The notes below the pieces were generated by a model. The model made no database searches and was not told the DNA's origin. It was given only the letters and a program-made list of their open reading frames with translations. Positions 1 to 9,979 of a stretch of DNA of 64,000 bases are shown one piece after another. The position numbers were made by a program, and so were the translations under genes. The stretch's first letter is position 1. The number at the start of each line of letters is the position of its first letter. Origin of the DNA: Virgibacillus phasianinus (GTDB taxonomy: Bacteria > Bacillota > Bacilli > Bacillales > Amphibacillaceae); assembly GCF_002216775.1 (NCBI RefSeq), contig NZ_CP022315.1, forward strand, positions 1,116,001 through 1,180,000. Direction: 5' to 3'.

Positions 1-111
1 ATCCTCAGATTTATAGCGATCCGTTTTAATTCGCCACTCATGTGTTAACTGATCATTTTTAAAGACACCTAAAACAGTACTTGTATTTCCAACATCCAGT
101 ACAAAAAGCAT
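1..111 (-). CDS. coaX: Type III pantothenate kinase, N-terminal fragment (runs off the window)
   Basis: The first 37 codons of a gene reading leftward out of the window. The peptide begins [17 protein letters not shown], the conserved DxGNT phosphate-binding start of type III pantothenate kinases (ASKHA fold), which phosphorylate pantothenate in the first step of coenzyme A synthesis. The ATG at 111 is preceded by an AAAGGT-like ribosome site. The position immediately after ftsH, on the same strand, is the B. subtilis order (ftsH-coaX). Only the N-terminus is visible, so the rest of the protein cannot be judged. Confidence 0.9.
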   Translation of the reverse strand, partial: MLFVLDVGNTSTVLGVFKNDQLTHEWRIKTDRYKSED

Positions 112-233
112 TGTTAAAATCATACCTTTCTATTATCCGTATTATAAACATTATATATGGCTGCTCCAGCATAGTTTGTTGCTACTATCACCACAGTTGA
201 TATAAACTGGGACATAACTTTGTATGAGCGTTA

Positions 234-470
234 ATCCACCGCTGCTTAAAAAACACTGCACTTTCCGCGGGCAACGCCGGATACTCCTTGCCGGGGCAAG
301 GAGGCTTGGCACTCGCCCTAAGGTGCGCGCAGTATATTCAAGATGCGATGATAGATCCACATATTTGTGTATTAGCTACACCTTTTTCAGTGCCCTCAGC
401 GTAAGCTCAAGGGGGCCATGAAAGCGTAGATTTTTCCTTAGCGGTCGCCATGGGGCCAAAAAATTCTATC
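234..470 (+). repeat. Family A repeat, mosaic copy between coaX and ftsH
   Basis: A GC-rich non-coding block. It opens with the same bases as the copy at 42.06 kb (gctgcttaaaaaacactgc), carries a CTTTCCGCGGG core, and then continues with gtatattcaagatgc and about 90 nt that match the reverse complement of 42085-42184 closely. Unlike other copies, its two flanks do not pair with each other, which suggests recombination between two elements. The short ORFs across it on both strands have no family resemblance. It fills most of the 470-nt gap between coaX and ftsH. Confidence 0.7.
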
Positions 471-536
471 TTTTAGAAAACAGCTTTATATATTTAAATA
501 TATCATAATTTCTTTCCGCACATAATCCACAATACA

Positions 537-574
537 AAGAACAACCCCTCATCCATCTGAAGGGTTGTTCTTTT
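537..574 (-). terminator. Rho-independent terminator after ftsH
   Basis: An 11-bp stem AAGAACAACCC/GGGTTGTTCTT (one mismatch) with T runs on both sides, just beyond the ftsH stop codon. It probably ends the hpt-ftsH transcript and could work in both directions. Confidence 0.8.
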
Positions 575-584
575 ATAGAAAACA

Positions 585-2609
585 TTATTCCTTATTGTTA
601 TCCTCATCAGTTTGGGAAGATTCATCTTGCTCATCCTGACGTTTCTTTTCTAATTCTTCCCGCGCTTTCTCTTTTGCTTCGTCATAGGTTTCCGGGGTAT
701 CATCATCGTCCTTCGGTTGGATATTTACCCGAAGATCCTTATCTTCTCCAGTTGTTGTTGTAATGTTTACATCGTCAGCTGGTTCAGGAAGGACACCATC
801 CTCAAACAATCCTTTGATTTGTTTCGCATCTAGTGTTTCCACCTTCAGAAGCGTTTGCGCCATGAGTTCTAGCTTATCCTTATTATCTGTGATGATTTGT
901 TTTGCTCGGTCATAACAGAAGTTAATAAAGTTCTGCATTTCCTGATCAATATCATGAGCAATTTCATCACTATACGTTTGTTCATTTTGAATATCGCGAC
1001 CAAGAAATACCTGGTTGCCTCCACCAGAAGTGAATTGCAATGGACCAATCTTATCGCTCATACCATATTCAGTAATCATCTTGCGGGCGATTGCTGTAGC
1101 GCGCTGGAAGTCATTAGATGCTCCAGTACTTACTTCACCGAAGAAAACTTCCTCTGCAACGCGTCCGCCAAGCAGTCCGGTAATTTTATCGAACAGTTCT
1201 GGCTTAGTCATAAAGTAACGATCTTCTCTAGGAAGCATAACGGCATAACCGCCGGCTTGCCCGCGAGGCACAATGGTAACTTTATGTACCATATCTGCAT
1301 CATCTAAAACCATACCAATAATAGTGTGTCCACTTTCATGATAGGCGACAATATTCCGCTCTTTTTTCGATATGACCTTGCCTTTCTTGGCAGGACCAGC
1401 AATAACGCGGTCAATCGCTTCATCCACGTCAAGCATATCAATCGTTGATTTATTCGCACGCGCAGCCACCAAAGCTGCCTCGTTCAGTAAGTTTTCTAAA
1501 TCCGCACCTGAAAAGCCTGGTGTACGCATCGCAACTGTCTTTAAATCAACTGTACTATCCAGTGGTTTATCTTTTGCATGAACTTGTAATACCTCTTCGC
1601 GTCCTTTCACATCTGGACGGTCCACGGTAATTTGACGGTCAAAACGACCCGGGCGTAGTAATGCAGGGTCAAGAATATCCGGACGGTTAGTCGCAGCGAT
1701 AATAATAATTCCCTCATTTACGCCAAATCCATCCATTTCAACAAGTAATTGGTTTAATGTTTGTTCACGTTCGTCGTGACCACCGCCGAGACCAGCCCCA
1801 CGCTGTCGACCAACGGCGTCGATTTCATCAATAAAGATGATACACGGTGCGTTTTTCTTCGCATTTTCAAATAAATCACGTACACGAGATGCACCAACAC
1901 CGACAAACATTTCAACGAAGTCCGAACCACTAATAGAGAAGAATGGTTTTCCAGCTTCCCCAGCTACGGCTCGTGCTAACAACGTTTTACCAGTACCTGG
2001 AGGTCCAACAAGCAAAACACCTTTTGGAATTCGGGCACCTACTGCTGAGAACTTACGTGGATCCTTTAAAAAGTCGACCACCTCAACAAGTTCTTGCTTT
2101 TCCTCATCCGCTCCAGCGACATCCTTAAAGCGAACCTTTTTCTTATCCTCAGAGAACATTTTGGCTTTACTCTTACCGAAGTTCATCACACGGCCGCCAC
2201 CGCCGCCTTGCGATTGGCTAAGTATAAAGAAGAAAAATAATCCTATGATTAAAAATGGGATCATCGTTGTCAGGAACGTTACCCATCCACTTGGCTGTTC
2301 TTCTTGCTTCACGTTTAATACACTTTGTTCGGAAGCTTTGTTTGTAATTGTTGCAATAATTTCTGTGTTATCTGGTACTTGGGCGACAAACTGCTTATCC
2401 CCATCTTCCAGTTCACCAGTAATTCTATAGACCATATTTACAGGCTGCATCGTCATTTCTGCGATATCACCATTGTCAAGTGCCTGCATAAATTCTTCTA
2501 CATTTAATTCTTTTGCCTGTTCATCCTGACCTCTGAATAATTCTATAACAGCTACAACAACTAGAAAAATCAGGAACCAGAAGAACACATTCCGCATTAA
2601 TCGTTTCAT
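585..2609 (-). CDS. ftsH: ATP-dependent zinc metalloprotease FtsH
   Basis: Membrane-anchored AAA+ protease that degrades misfolded membrane proteins and regulators; in Bacillus it is needed for sporulation and stress tolerance. Two membrane segments are visible (about residues 7-25 and 112-132) around an extracytoplasmic loop. They are followed by a Gly-rich linker, Walker A GPPGTGKT, Walker B IIFIDEID, the arginine-finger region [19 protein letters not shown] and the zinc site HESGH. The start ATG at 2609 is chosen for the strong GGAGG just upstream; the open frame extends 25 codons further. At 674 aa it is somewhat longer than B. subtilis FtsH because of a very acidic, charged tail. It follows hpt on the same strand, as in relatives. 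Confidence 0.97.
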   Translation of the reverse strand: MKRLMRNVFFWFLIFLVVVAVIELFRGQDEQAKELNVEEFMQALDNGDIAEMTMQPVNMVYRITGELEDGDKQFVAQVPDNTEIIATITNKASEQSVLNVKQEEQPSGWVTFLTTMIPFLIIGLFFFFILSQSQGGGGGRVMNFGKSKAKMFSEDKKKVRFKDVAGADEEKQELVEVVDFLKDPRKFSAVGARIPKGVLLVGPPGTGKTLLARAVAGEAGKPFFSISGSDFVEMFVGVGASRVRDLFENAKKNAPCIIFIDEIDAVGRQRGAGLGGGHDEREQTLNQLLVEMDGFGVNEGIIIIAATNRPDILDPALLRPGRFDRQITVDRPDVKGREEVLQVHAKDKPLDSTVDLKTVAMRTPGFSGADLENLLNEAALVAARANKSTIDMLDVDEAIDRVIAGPAKKGKVISKKERNIVAYHESGHTIIGMVLDDADMVHKVTIVPRGQAGGYAVMLPREDRYFMTKPELFDKITGLLGGRVAEEVFFGEVSTGASNDFQRATAIARKMITEYGMSDKIGPLQFTSGGGNQVFLGRDIQNEQTYSDEIAHDIDQEMQNFINFCYDRAKQIITDNKDKLELMAQTLLKVETLDAKQIKGLFEDGVLPEPADDVNITTTTGEDKDLRVNIQPKDDDDTPETYDEAKEKAREELEKKRQDEQDESSQTDEDNNKE

Positions 2610-2783
2610 TGCCAACCTCCTCCCAAACGGGAAAACTATATAACATAGTACCACAGGAAAAAGTTTCAATACAACTAATTCCACTCATATATGTCATTGT
2701 TTTTAAGCTATTTTTGTCTTTTATTTTACATCATGTTGTTAAAACTAATACCGATTTTTACGGTGTAAATAATGTTAATCGAT

Positions 2784-3332
2784 TTACGCTTCAGAACCAC
2801 CATAAATCTTTGGTTTTAAAACACCAATGTATGGCAGATTGCGGTACTTTTCTTCATAATCAAGTCCATAACCCACAACAAATTCATTCGGAACCTTAAA
2901 CCCAATAATATCTGCCTTAATATGTGCTGTTCTACCTGAAGGTTTATCAAGCAGAGTAACAATCCGAATTGACTTTGCTTTACGATACTTGAATAAATCG
3001 ACCAAATAACTCAGGGTAAGACCACTATCAATGATATCTTCAATAATTAATAAGTCACGGCCTTCTACTTTTGTATCCAAATCCTTCACAATTTTCACTT
3101 CTCCGGATGACCTGGTCTTCCCGCCGTAACTGGAGACATCCATGAAGTCCATTTCCAGATGAGTATCGGTATAACGCAGCACATCAGACATAAATGGCAT
3201 GGCACCTTTTAAAACTCCAATGGCTAAAGGAAATTTTCCATCATATTCTTCTGTTAACTGTTTACCAATCTCTTCACACTTTTTTGCAATTTCTTCTTTC
3301 GTAACCAAAATTTGTTCAATATCGTTATGCAT
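2784..3332 (-). CDS. hpt: Hypoxanthine (guanine) phosphoribosyltransferase
   Basis: Purine-salvage enzyme that joins hypoxanthine or guanine to PRPP, giving IMP or GMP. The 182-aa protein has the type I PRTase PRPP loop ([17 protein letters not shown], about residues 94-110) and the base-binding C-terminal part ending in [15 protein letters not shown]. The ATG at 3332 follows a perfect AGGAGG. It lies 11 nt after tilS and before ftsH. In B. subtilis Hpt and FtsH are coupled to tilS in one operon and Hpt-TilS regulate ftsH; the conserved order here allows the same. Confidence 0.95.
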   Translation of the reverse strand: MHNDIEQILVTKEEIAKKCEEIGKQLTEEYDGKFPLAIGVLKGAMPFMSDVLRYTDTHLEMDFMDVSSYGGKTRSSGEVKIVKDLDTKVEGRDLLIIEDIIDSGLTLSYLVDLFKYRKAKSIRIVTLLDKPSGRTAHIKADIIGFKVPNEFVVGYGLDYEEKYRNLPYIGVLKPKIYGGSEA

Positions 3333-3343
3333 GTTTGTTCCTC

Positions 3344-4738
3344 CTACAAAGTAGCTTTTCTAAAATATAGTTGAATAAATGAGGTGTCTTTTGTTTGATC
3401 AGCTGGCTCACCCTTCTTTAGACCGCAAAGCCAAAGAATCACACCGTTATTGTCTGTCACAACTGGCCACGAATCGCGCATTCTGACTGGTACCTTTTCA
3501 TCAATGAAAATGTCCTTTACCTTCTTACTGCCTTCAAGCCCTTTCCAGCTCATTCTATCTCCTGGTATTCGTGTTCTAATATGTAATGGTAAAGCGATTT
3601 TATTCTTACTGCATAAATAAACTTCCTGATTTTGACTATGTGATTCCTCCGTATAATCAGCCCGAACAACGGATCCATCGGGTAATACAACTTCTCCAGG
3701 GATAGGTAAAATTTCGTGAAAAGGAGACGCTTGCGGCAGTTTATCTTCGAAGTAAACAGATAGCGTGCGATAGGACTTTTCCACCTTTAATTGATGGGGA
3801 AAATCCAAAATACCATTGGCCTTTTGGCTATTCAGTAGTACAAAAAACTGTTCCTCATGCATATACGATAAATTTTTAGGCAATTCATCATATAGATAGT
3901 TTAATATTAGATGATAGACCCGTCTTTGTAAAGCACCGTGGTACCCTTGAAACAAATCTATGTCAAATGTCGCATAGTTTTTACTTTCATTTAGCGAAAC
4001 CACCTGTTTCAAAAGCTTTTTAGCTTCCCCGGTTAAATAATCATCATCCGATTGCAAGGATTTGCTTAATCTTCTTACTGTAGTATGTATATTACTGTTT
4101 TGTTTTTTTAGTAACGGAAGAACAAATTTACGAAAATAGTTTCTAGTATAATCAGTTGTTAAATTAGATGGATCAAGCCTTGAATGAATGCCATGTTTCT
4201 GACAATAATTCTTAATCTCATCCTTCGTTACGCATAAAAAAGGCCGGATAATAAAACCAGTGTTAAATGGACGTATAACCGGCATACCAGCGATTGCCCG
4301 GCTATTAGTTGATCGTACAAACCCCATCAGCATGGTCTCTATCTGATCATCCGCATGGTGACCAAATGCTAAATAGTCCGCACCGAGATCTTTCATTTTC
4401 CGGGAAAAGAATTGGTAACGCATTTTTCTGGCAGCCACCTGTGTCCCAATATGGTTCTGTTTTTTATACGAAGGAACGTCCAAAAAGGTTCCATAAAATT
4501 CAATATTCCATTCTGCGCATATCTTTTCTACAAAACGAAGATCCTCTTCTGATTCCTCCCCACGCAATTGATGATCAACTGTGAGGGCGATAATTTTTAA
4601 ATTCCATTCATCCATAATCGAACGAAGAAAATGGAGAATTGCCATTGAATCTGGACCACCCGACACCCCAACAAGTACAGTCGAATCAGGTTCAATTAAT
4701 CCATTTTCCTTGATAAATGACAACACACGTTCTTTCAT
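3344..4738 (-). CDS. tilS: tRNA(Ile)-lysidine synthase
   Basis: Converts C34 of the CAU anticodon of tRNA-Ile2 to lysidine, so that the tRNA reads AUA; essential. The N-terminal PP-loop ATPase motif [10 protein letters not shown] sits around residue 25, with [16 protein letters not shown] and [11 protein letters not shown] as further family motifs. The C-terminal third is the TilS substrate-binding domain ([10 protein letters not shown]...[12 protein letters not shown]). The ATG at 4738 is preferred because it follows an AAGGA-like site at proper distance; the frame stays open for 17 more codons (ATGs at 4756 and 4789). Flanked by yabT and hpt as in B. subtilis. Confidence 0.94.
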   Translation of the reverse strand: MKERVLSFIKENGLIEPDSTVLVGVSGGPDSMAILHFLRSIMDEWNLKIIALTVDHQLRGEESEEDLRFVEKICAEWNIEFYGTFLDVPSYKKQNHIGTQVAARKMRYQFFSRKMKDLGADYLAFGHHADDQIETMLMGFVRSTNSRAIAGMPVIRPFNTGFIIRPFLCVTKDEIKNYCQKHGIHSRLDPSNLTTDYTRNYFRKFVLPLLKKQNSNIHTTVRRLSKSLQSDDDYLTGEAKKLLKQVVSLNESKNYATFDIDLFQGYHGALQRRVYHLILNYLYDELPKNLSYMHEEQFFVLLNSQKANGILDFPHQLKVEKSYRTLSVYFEDKLPQASPFHEILPIPGEVVLPDGSVVRADYTEESHSQNQEVYLCSKNKIALPLHIRTRIPGDRMSWKGLEGSKKVKDIFIDEKVPVRMRDSWPVVTDNNGVILWLCGLKKGEPADQTKDTSFIQLYFRKATL

Positions 4739-4817
4739 TTTTCGTTCATCCTTCATATAGAGTAGTATGGAACCATTATATCCTATCATACCTTTTCACT
4801 AATATAAAAGAACTTAC

Positions 4818-5744
4818 TTACGGCAGCATCAATGAAACTAGATAATAAAATAAGGCAACTAAAGAAATTCCAGTTGATTCAACCAGAATGGATGCTTTTT
4901 TCTTTCGTTGTTTGCGGGACATCATTTGAGCTGGGCGGTTAAGGATCATTTCAACATCTTGTTTCATCTGGGCACTAGATTGATATTTTCCCTGTATTGC
5001 TTTTGTGAAACATGGTAAATAGGGCCTTAATGGCGCAGCATTTTTAATTCTGGATAGGATTGCTGCCTCCGAATTACTGCCCCGCTCAAATTGATTCGGA
5101 TAATACAGTTTGACAAAAACCATGACAAGCGCAAATAAATCATAGCTTGGCTCGGCTTTCCTTGAACCTATTCCCCAATATCCACGATCATAAAACTCTG
5201 TGTACTCTTTAATTGCGCGACCTAATTGTGTTGTGCCCCCAACATCAATCCACCGAACCTTTGGAGGTGAATGGAGGATAATTAGATTGTCTTCTTTCAA
5301 ATCACCAAATACCCAGCCAGTTTTGTGAAGCTCAGATAAGTCATCTAGAAGTTGTAAGATAAATACGCCTATCCAGGTGCTACCATTGTTCCTGATAAAA
5401 GTGGATAACGATTGGCCCTGCAAATATTCCATAACATAAAATGAAAGTGCGGAGCCACCCGGTGTAACCCAATCATCTACATCAACTAAATAAGGCCCAA
5501 GACGTTTTCCTTGGACCTTCTGTAAGGATTTCAGAACATTGACTTCCATTGTCATGGACATACTTTTACTACTGATTTTTAATGCTACTTGCTTACCGCC
5601 AAGCTCACATAAATAGACACTTCCTATGGCGCCGCTTCCAAGTTTTTTACGAACAATATAGCGTTTATGATGCCACTTTCCAACAACGGATGTTCCGGGT
5701 CTAAGTTCAATACCATGCTTCTTCGATTGGTGGTTCATCTTCAT
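4818..5744 (-). CDS. yabT: Sporulation-associated Hanks-type Ser/Thr protein kinase YabT
   Basis: 308-aa protein kinase with a C-terminal membrane segment (STGISLVALFYYLVSLMLP) instead of an extracellular sensor domain. Kinase landmarks: glycine loop LGSGAIGSVYL, the lysine in VALKIS, catalytic loop FGDLKEDN, and DVGG where other kinases have DFG. In B. subtilis YabT is DNA-activated and phosphorylates RecA and AbrB among others during sporulation; that role is inferred by orthology. The start at 5744 has AAGGAG eight bases upstream and lies inside the end of yabS (38-nt overlap), implying coupled translation. Confidence 0.9.
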   Translation of the reverse strand: MKMNHQSKKHGIELRPGTSVVGKWHHKRYIVRKKLGSGAIGSVYLCELGGKQVALKISSKSMSMTMEVNVLKSLQKVQGKRLGPYLVDVDDWVTPGGSALSFYVMEYLQGQSLSTFIRNNGSTWIGVFILQLLDDLSELHKTGWVFGDLKEDNLIILHSPPKVRWIDVGGTTQLGRAIKEYTEFYDRGYWGIGSRKAEPSYDLFALVMVFVKLYYPNQFERGSNSEAAILSRIKNAAPLRPYLPCFTKAIQGKYQSSAQMKQDVEMILNRPAQMMSRKQRKKKASILVESTGISLVALFYYLVSLMLP

Positions 5745-6447
5745 CGTTAAAGCTCCTTAACAGACTTTCTTTGCCAAATTGATACATTGCCTCACGCAGT
5801 GCCGGACCTGTTGGTGTAATCCCGCCACTTGTCAGTTTTGGAAAAATAGCAGATATTGAATCAAGCTTTGGTGACCAATCTAGGATCTGTTTAATATCCC
5901 TTTTCCTATCAGGGAAAGTAAATACGCAATACCGGTTTCGGCCAATCCGCGCATTCAGGCTAATGGATAAATCAATCAATGCTTCTTTTACAGTCGGTAG
6001 TTTATCATGCATACTTGCGCTAGTATCTACTAAAATAAGAACCTCAAGGTCACAAGTCTCCCCTAGTTCTTCTACCACTTCCATAATTTCTCCGCGTTTC
6101 TCAGGTTCCAGCTCATCCATCGTTTGATTTGGACCCAAAATCTGTTGAAGTTCCTGATTAACAAAACCCTGTAACGTCTGTGTCATCGCCTGTTTTGTTA
6201 CCATCTGAACTGTCTGCGATAAGGATTTTTTATAGACAATCTGACTTACACCTCCGCCAGAAAGCGCAACCTCTTCAACCTCTTCCAAACCTTCAGGCTG
6301 TTCCGTCTGATCGTCATCCATAATGCCAATAACATTCACCGTAATACCCTGCTGGTGGGCAAGTGCCGCTGTCGCCGCAGGTTTCTCACCTTTATTTGAG
6401 CAGCCATCCGTAATTAATAGAATCTGTTTTAATGTACCCTTTTTCAT
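5707..6447 (-). CDS. yabS: VWA-domain protein YabS
   Basis: 246-aa protein with a von Willebrand factor A fold. It contains a LITDGCSNKGE stretch near the N-terminus and a MIDAS-like DTSAS motif (VLILVDTSASMHDKLPTVK) in the second half, so it may bind a metal and a partner protein. The function is unknown even in B. subtilis. The ATG at 6447 is chosen because GGAGGTGG lies six bases upstream and relatives start with this MKKGTLKQ-like sequence; the frame is open for 20 more codons. It is downstream of spoIIE and overlaps yabT, so a sporulation link is likely but unproven. Confidence 0.87.
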   Translation of the reverse strand: MKKGTLKQILLITDGCSNKGEKPAATAALAHQQGITVNVIGIMDDDQTEQPEGLEEVEEVALSGGGVSQIVYKKSLSQTVQMVTKQAMTQTLQGFVNQELQQILGPNQTMDELEPEKRGEIMEVVEELGETCDLEVLILVDTSASMHDKLPTVKEALIDLSISLNARIGRNRYCVFTFPDRKRDIKQILDWSPKLDSISAIFPKLTSGGITPTGPALREAMYQFGKESLLRSFNDEDEPPIEEAWY

Positions 6448-6542
6448 ACATTCCACCTCCAACTCTTTCCTACCCATCATCGCCAAATCTGAAAAGAAAT
6501 ATACCAAGGCGAACTTTCATGGAGGTGTTTACATTACTGCAA

Positions 6543-8996
6543 TCATTGAGCATACCTATGTCCAGCAGGAATGGCAGCCCATTCCGGTGCATTCTTATTA
6601 ATTCTTGCAACCATTACTGTCATATCATCTGCAATTTCTCCTGATCTTGTACGAACTACTTCTTCCAGCAATAAATCAGCAATTTCCTGTGGATCATCTG
6701 TTTTCATTTCACGAATCTTTCGCTTTATCCATACATCTACATTTTCAACATGTTTTGGCCCTTCAAAGATACCGTCACTCATCATGATTAGCAGATCGCC
6801 CTCCATTAGTTGTTCTTTTACAATATCAACATCAAACTCCTGGATAATCCCCATTGGCAGGTTACTGGCCTCAACCTTCAGCATTTGATCTCCTCGTTTA
6901 ATGAAACTGGGTGTTGAGCCGATTTTCAAGAATCGAACGGCTGCATTGTGTAAATTGATCACAGCTAAATCAAGCGTTGCAAACATTTCATCAGTGGTAC
7001 GCAGAGAAAGAATTGAATTAATCGACTTAATGGCAACCTTTTCAGGGATTCCTGTTTGCAATATTTGCTGCAGCAGCCGTAATGTTTCTACGCTTTCTTC
7101 ATGTGCACGCTCACCATTTCCCATACCATCACTAATTGCCATTGCATATTTTCCGGTGCCAAGCTCCATCGTAGTATGGCTGTCACCGGAAATAATTCCC
7201 CCTCCTTTGGCTGCATGTGATACTCCAGTTTCAACGACAAATTCTTTTGCTGAACTAAACACAATGAAACAGCTTCCATTTGGAAAAGGAGAAATTTCCT
7301 CTTGCTTGACTATGACTACTTCACTAAGGATATCTGATAGCATTGGTGCAATTAATTTCGCTCCTTCCCCCCGATATTCATATAAATTAACCATCATTTC
7401 GATATCAACATTTCCTCTCTCCAAACTAAAGATATCAAGTTTCTCAATTTCTATCCCCATATGTTCAAGTCCCTGAACGATTTGCATTTCTTGCTGTTCA
7501 TGGTGATGGCGCTCTTTTAAAATTTCTTTGGCGAAGTCATCCATAACTTCTGAAACACCCTGTAATTGCTCAGCTACAAAACGTTTACTCTCAGATACCT
7601 GCTTTTGCAGCCGTTTATTTGATTCGAAAATTGTTAACTCTTCCTTCATTACATCCATTACTTTTTTCGATTTTACACAATGGTTTTCAAAGACTCGCAT
7701 ATCTGCAGGACTCGGTTCCCGGTCTTCAACAAGGTCATTTTTCAACCCTTCCATTAATGAATAGGATTTATCAAATTGCTGCTGCCAGCACCGGTTTTTC
7801 ATAAAGCAGCCCTGACAAGTTTTTTCGGTGACCTGACTTAAGAAATGGTCCGTTTCCTGCTTATAGTCAGCATCCTGTTCTACTGATGCATAATCCACAG
7901 TTTGAAAGCTTTTTGAGAGCGCTTCAAAAACATCAGAAAATTGTTCAACTCGTTTGGCAGTTACGTTTCGAACCTTTTGCAAGTACTGTTCCTGTTCATT
8001 CGTATATTCTTCCGTGCCCGGAATGTAACGGGAAAGCTTCTTAACCCAGCTTGCAGGAGTAAGAAAAAATAAAACGATAGCAATAGATGACTCTAGGATA
8101 GAAGGAATTAAATTAGTGGCATCCCCATAGATTCCGACTAGAAATGTTCCAATTAATAACCCCACACTGACCCCCATCTTTTTTCCCTCTTTCAGCAAAC
8201 CGCCTAACAATCCGGAAAATGCAAGCAGGCTCATTTGATACAGATTTGCTACATTTGCGAGTGATAATATGAGACCTGCTACAACACCGACTGTTGATCC
8301 AACTGCTGCACCACCTACAAACGAGAGCATTAAAACAAAGTAGCGGGAGAAAACCTGCTCAATTGATGCATCATATATATCCCATCCGATTGTTCCCGTT
8401 AATATGGATGCCAGCAGAATAATCATACACACAATTTCTTCATTTTTTAACGTGGGTTTATATTTTTTCGGTGATATTATTGGTATGCTTTGCATAAATA
8501 TCAATACTAGAACGGTACCTAATATACCTTCAACTGACAAAAGCAACCATTCATAAGATGACAGCTGACCTGTAAAGGAATACAGCATAATTCGTGGTGC
8601 GGCAGTTGCCAGAAAAACAAAAAGCAATACCGCACCATGTTGATGTTTTACATGTTTGAACAGTCCGGCAAGAAAAATAAATGAGATCATGGCGAGCGAG
8701 ATAAAGATACCCTGGTCAATTGAGTAGCTTAATGCGCCAGCCAGCACTGCAACCATTACTTTGGGGGCCATTTCCCTATGTACAAGCCATATTGTGGCTA
8801 GAAATGCTACAGAAAAAGGTGACACTTCTGATAAAATGACAGCCCGTCCTAATAAAAAGCCGACAATAAAAAACAGCCACCCTTTTTCCAGTAAGACAGA
8901 TTGGGCCTTGCCATGTATCTTTTTCCGCCACTTATTCATCACACCTTGTCCTGCCCCGAACGTCTTAGAATCCACTCTTGGTATTGAATCCATCAT
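6543..8996 (-). CDS. spoIIE: Stage II sporulation protein E, SpoIIAA-P phosphatase
   Basis: Integral membrane PP2C-type phosphatase that dephosphorylates SpoIIAA and so releases sigma-F in the forespore; it also acts with FtsZ at the polar septum. The 817-aa protein has about ten membrane segments (residues about 35-320), a central FtsZ-interaction region with a CQGCFMKNRCW cysteine cluster, and a C-terminal PP2C domain with SDGMGNGERAHEES and MMSDGIFEGPKHVE carrying metal-binding aspartates. It is very similar throughout to B. subtilis SpoIIE. The start at 8996 (tandem ATG at 8993) has GAGGGAG eight bases upstream; the longer frame would cross the promoter. Its promoter is listed separately. 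Confidence 0.97.
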   Translation of the reverse strand: MMDSIPRVDSKTFGAGQGVMNKWRKKIHGKAQSVLLEKGWLFFIVGFLLGRAVILSEVSPFSVAFLATIWLVHREMAPKVMVAVLAGALSYSIDQGIFISLAMISFIFLAGLFKHVKHQHGAVLLFVFLATAAPRIMLYSFTGQLSSYEWLLLSVEGILGTVLVLIFMQSIPIISPKKYKPTLKNEEIVCMIILLASILTGTIGWDIYDASIEQVFSRYFVLMLSFVGGAAVGSTVGVVAGLILSLANVANLYQMSLLAFSGLLGGLLKEGKKMGVSVGLLIGTFLVGIYGDATNLIPSILESSIAIVLFFLTPASWVKKLSRYIPGTEEYTNEQEQYLQKVRNVTAKRVEQFSDVFEALSKSFQTVDYASVEQDADYKQETDHFLSQVTEKTCQGCFMKNRCWQQQFDKSYSLMEGLKNDLVEDREPSPADMRVFENHCVKSKKVMDVMKEELTIFESNKRLQKQVSESKRFVAEQLQGVSEVMDDFAKEILKERHHHEQQEMQIVQGLEHMGIEIEKLDIFSLERGNVDIEMMVNLYEYRGEGAKLIAPMLSDILSEVVIVKQEEISPFPNGSCFIVFSSAKEFVVETGVSHAAKGGGIISGDSHTTMELGTGKYAMAISDGMGNGERAHEESVETLRLLQQILQTGIPEKVAIKSINSILSLRTTDEMFATLDLAVINLHNAAVRFLKIGSTPSFIKRGDQMLKVEASNLPMGIIQEFDVDIVKEQLMEGDLLIMMSDGIFEGPKHVENVDVWIKRKIREMKTDDPQEIADLLLEEVVRTRSGEIADDMTVMVARINKNAPEWAAIPAGHRYAQ

Positions 8997-9020
8997 CCAA
9001 ATCCACTCCCTCTTGGAGAT

Positions 9021-9053
9021 ATTAAACCATAGGATCAATTTTTATTTTGTCAA
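9021..9053 (-). promoter_or_regulatory. spoIIE promoter with 21-bp spacer
   Basis: On the minus strand TTGACA (9053-9048) and TTTAAT (9026-9021) are separated by exactly 21 bp. That is the unusual spacing of the Spo0A~P-activated sigma-A promoters of spoIIE and spoIIG in B. subtilis. The start codon follows about 25 nt after the -10 element. Confidence 0.8.
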
Positions 9054-9079
9054 AACAACAGACGATATTCATAAAATCG

Positions 9080-9088
9080 TTCGACTAA
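9080..9088 (-). promoter_or_regulatory. Candidate Spo0A box upstream of spoIIE
   Basis: TTCGACTAA on the plus strand (TTAGTCGAA on the minus strand) differs at one base from the 0A-box consensus TTCGACAAA. It lies about 27 bp upstream of the spoIIE -35 element. Confidence 0.55.
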
Positions 9089-9222
9089 CTTCTATTTTAA
9101 TCAATCACCGTTCTACAAAAATTCTCACAACTCCATGTCCCTTTTAGATAATTAACGATGGACAAGCATTCAAAAAACCGGATGCCACCAGCCTATCGTT
9201 ACACATCTTGTTTTCCTTTCAA

Positions 9223-9418
9223 AATTCGATAGAAAAGCGCAAGCGCTCAGTTAGCGAAGGATGGGCTGCACCCATGCACCACAGTGGTTCGACGTTGCTC
9301 AGGCTTTGTAGCAATTTTAATTGAACATTACTCCCCAGAAGAAAAAAGACCGTACATGAGTGTGTCCCTTGTTAATGACGGCAGCTTCCGGGAGCTTATG
9401 ATACAGATTTTCATTCGA
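9223..9418 (+). repeat. Degenerate family B repeat between spoIIE and the MarR gene
   Basis: It starts with agaaaagcgcaagcgctcagttagc and ends with aatgacggcagcttccgggagct, the outer parts of a family B hairpin unit, but the interior is diverged. It lies between the divergent spoIIE and MarR promoters. No gene is seen in the 9054-9440 gap. Confidence 0.5.
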
Positions 9419-9441
9419 GCGATCGGATTCTAAAAAACCCC

Positions 9442-9470
9442 TTGCATTATTATGCGGAATTTCATATAAT
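9442..9470 (+). promoter_or_regulatory. Sigma-A promoter of the MarR-MFS operon
   Basis: TTGCAT (9442-9447), a 17-bp spacer and a perfect TATAAT (9465-9470). Confidence 0.8.
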
Positions 9471-9501
9471 AGTTCTTGTGCAAATTGTTCGCACAAGAAC
9501 T
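9471..9501 (+). promoter_or_regulatory. Perfect 11-bp inverted repeat at the transcription start (candidate MarR operator)
   Basis: AGTTCTTGTGC and GCACAAGAACT are perfect inverted repeats nine bases apart, directly after the -10 box and over the expected start site. This is a typical place for a MarR-family autoregulatory operator. The repeat is followed by ATTTTTTAT, so the transcript could also form an attenuator-like hairpin. Confidence 0.65.
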
Positions 9502-9526
9502 ATTTTTTATATGGAGGTAAGTAGAA

Positions 9527-9979
9527 GTGGATCAGGAAGAAAAGGTCAGCGAGATTATTCATTCATTCCGTGATGTAAATCGCTTTTTTTATAAACAGAT
9601 GTGGCACCATGCAAATGAGTTAGGTGTAACTATTGTGCAGCTGCAGATTTTGAAGATTTTAGCGGAAAACCCAAATATAAGTTTGCAGGAATTAACGAAG
9701 AAAATGAGTTCCGGAAAAAGTACTGTCAGCAGTATTGTAGACCGCTTGGTAAAAGCCGAGTATGTAAAACGGGAACGTTCGAAAGAAGATCGGCGCGCAA
9801 TCGTTTTATCCTTAACCAAGCTCGGCGAAACAAAAAAGGTAGAAGGTCACACATTATTTATTAAGCGGCTTTCCCGCCTAAATGAAATTGATGAAGCCGA
9901 CATTGAAAAATTAGTAGAGCTTCACGACTTAATTAAAGAGAAAATTAAAATCACCGGAGATGATGAACTTGAAGGATAG
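9527..9979 (+). CDS. MarR-family transcriptional regulator
   Basis: 150-aa winged helix-turn-helix protein. The recognition region SLQELTKKMSSGKSTVSSIVDRLVKAEYV and wing KRERSKEDRRAIVLSLT are typical of MarR regulators, which usually repress a neighbouring efflux gene until a toxic ligand binds. The start is GTG at 9527, with GGAGG nine bases upstream. The gene overlaps the MFS exporter that follows by 20 nt, so the two are translationally coupled. The pair is absent from this place in B. subtilis and runs against most neighbours, so it is probably an insertion between spoIIE and tRNA-Met. The ligand is unknown. Confidence 0.9.
   Translation: MDQEEKVSEIIHSFRDVNRFFYKQMWHHANELGVTIVQLQILKILAENPNISLQELTKKMSSGKSTVSSIVDRLVKAEYVKRERSKEDRRAIVLSLTKLGETKKVEGHTLFIKRLSRLNEIDEADIEKLVELHDLIKEKIKITGDDELEG

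Noticed and set aside
224-421. Short open frames on both strands between coaX and ftsH
   Set aside because: They coincide with the family A repeat and appear again at other copies of it, so they follow from repeat base composition.
897-1307. 136-aa plus-strand frame inside ftsH, and similar long frames opposite mfd, spoIIE and prs
   Set aside because: Shadows of well-conserved minus-strand genes, with no start signals of their own.
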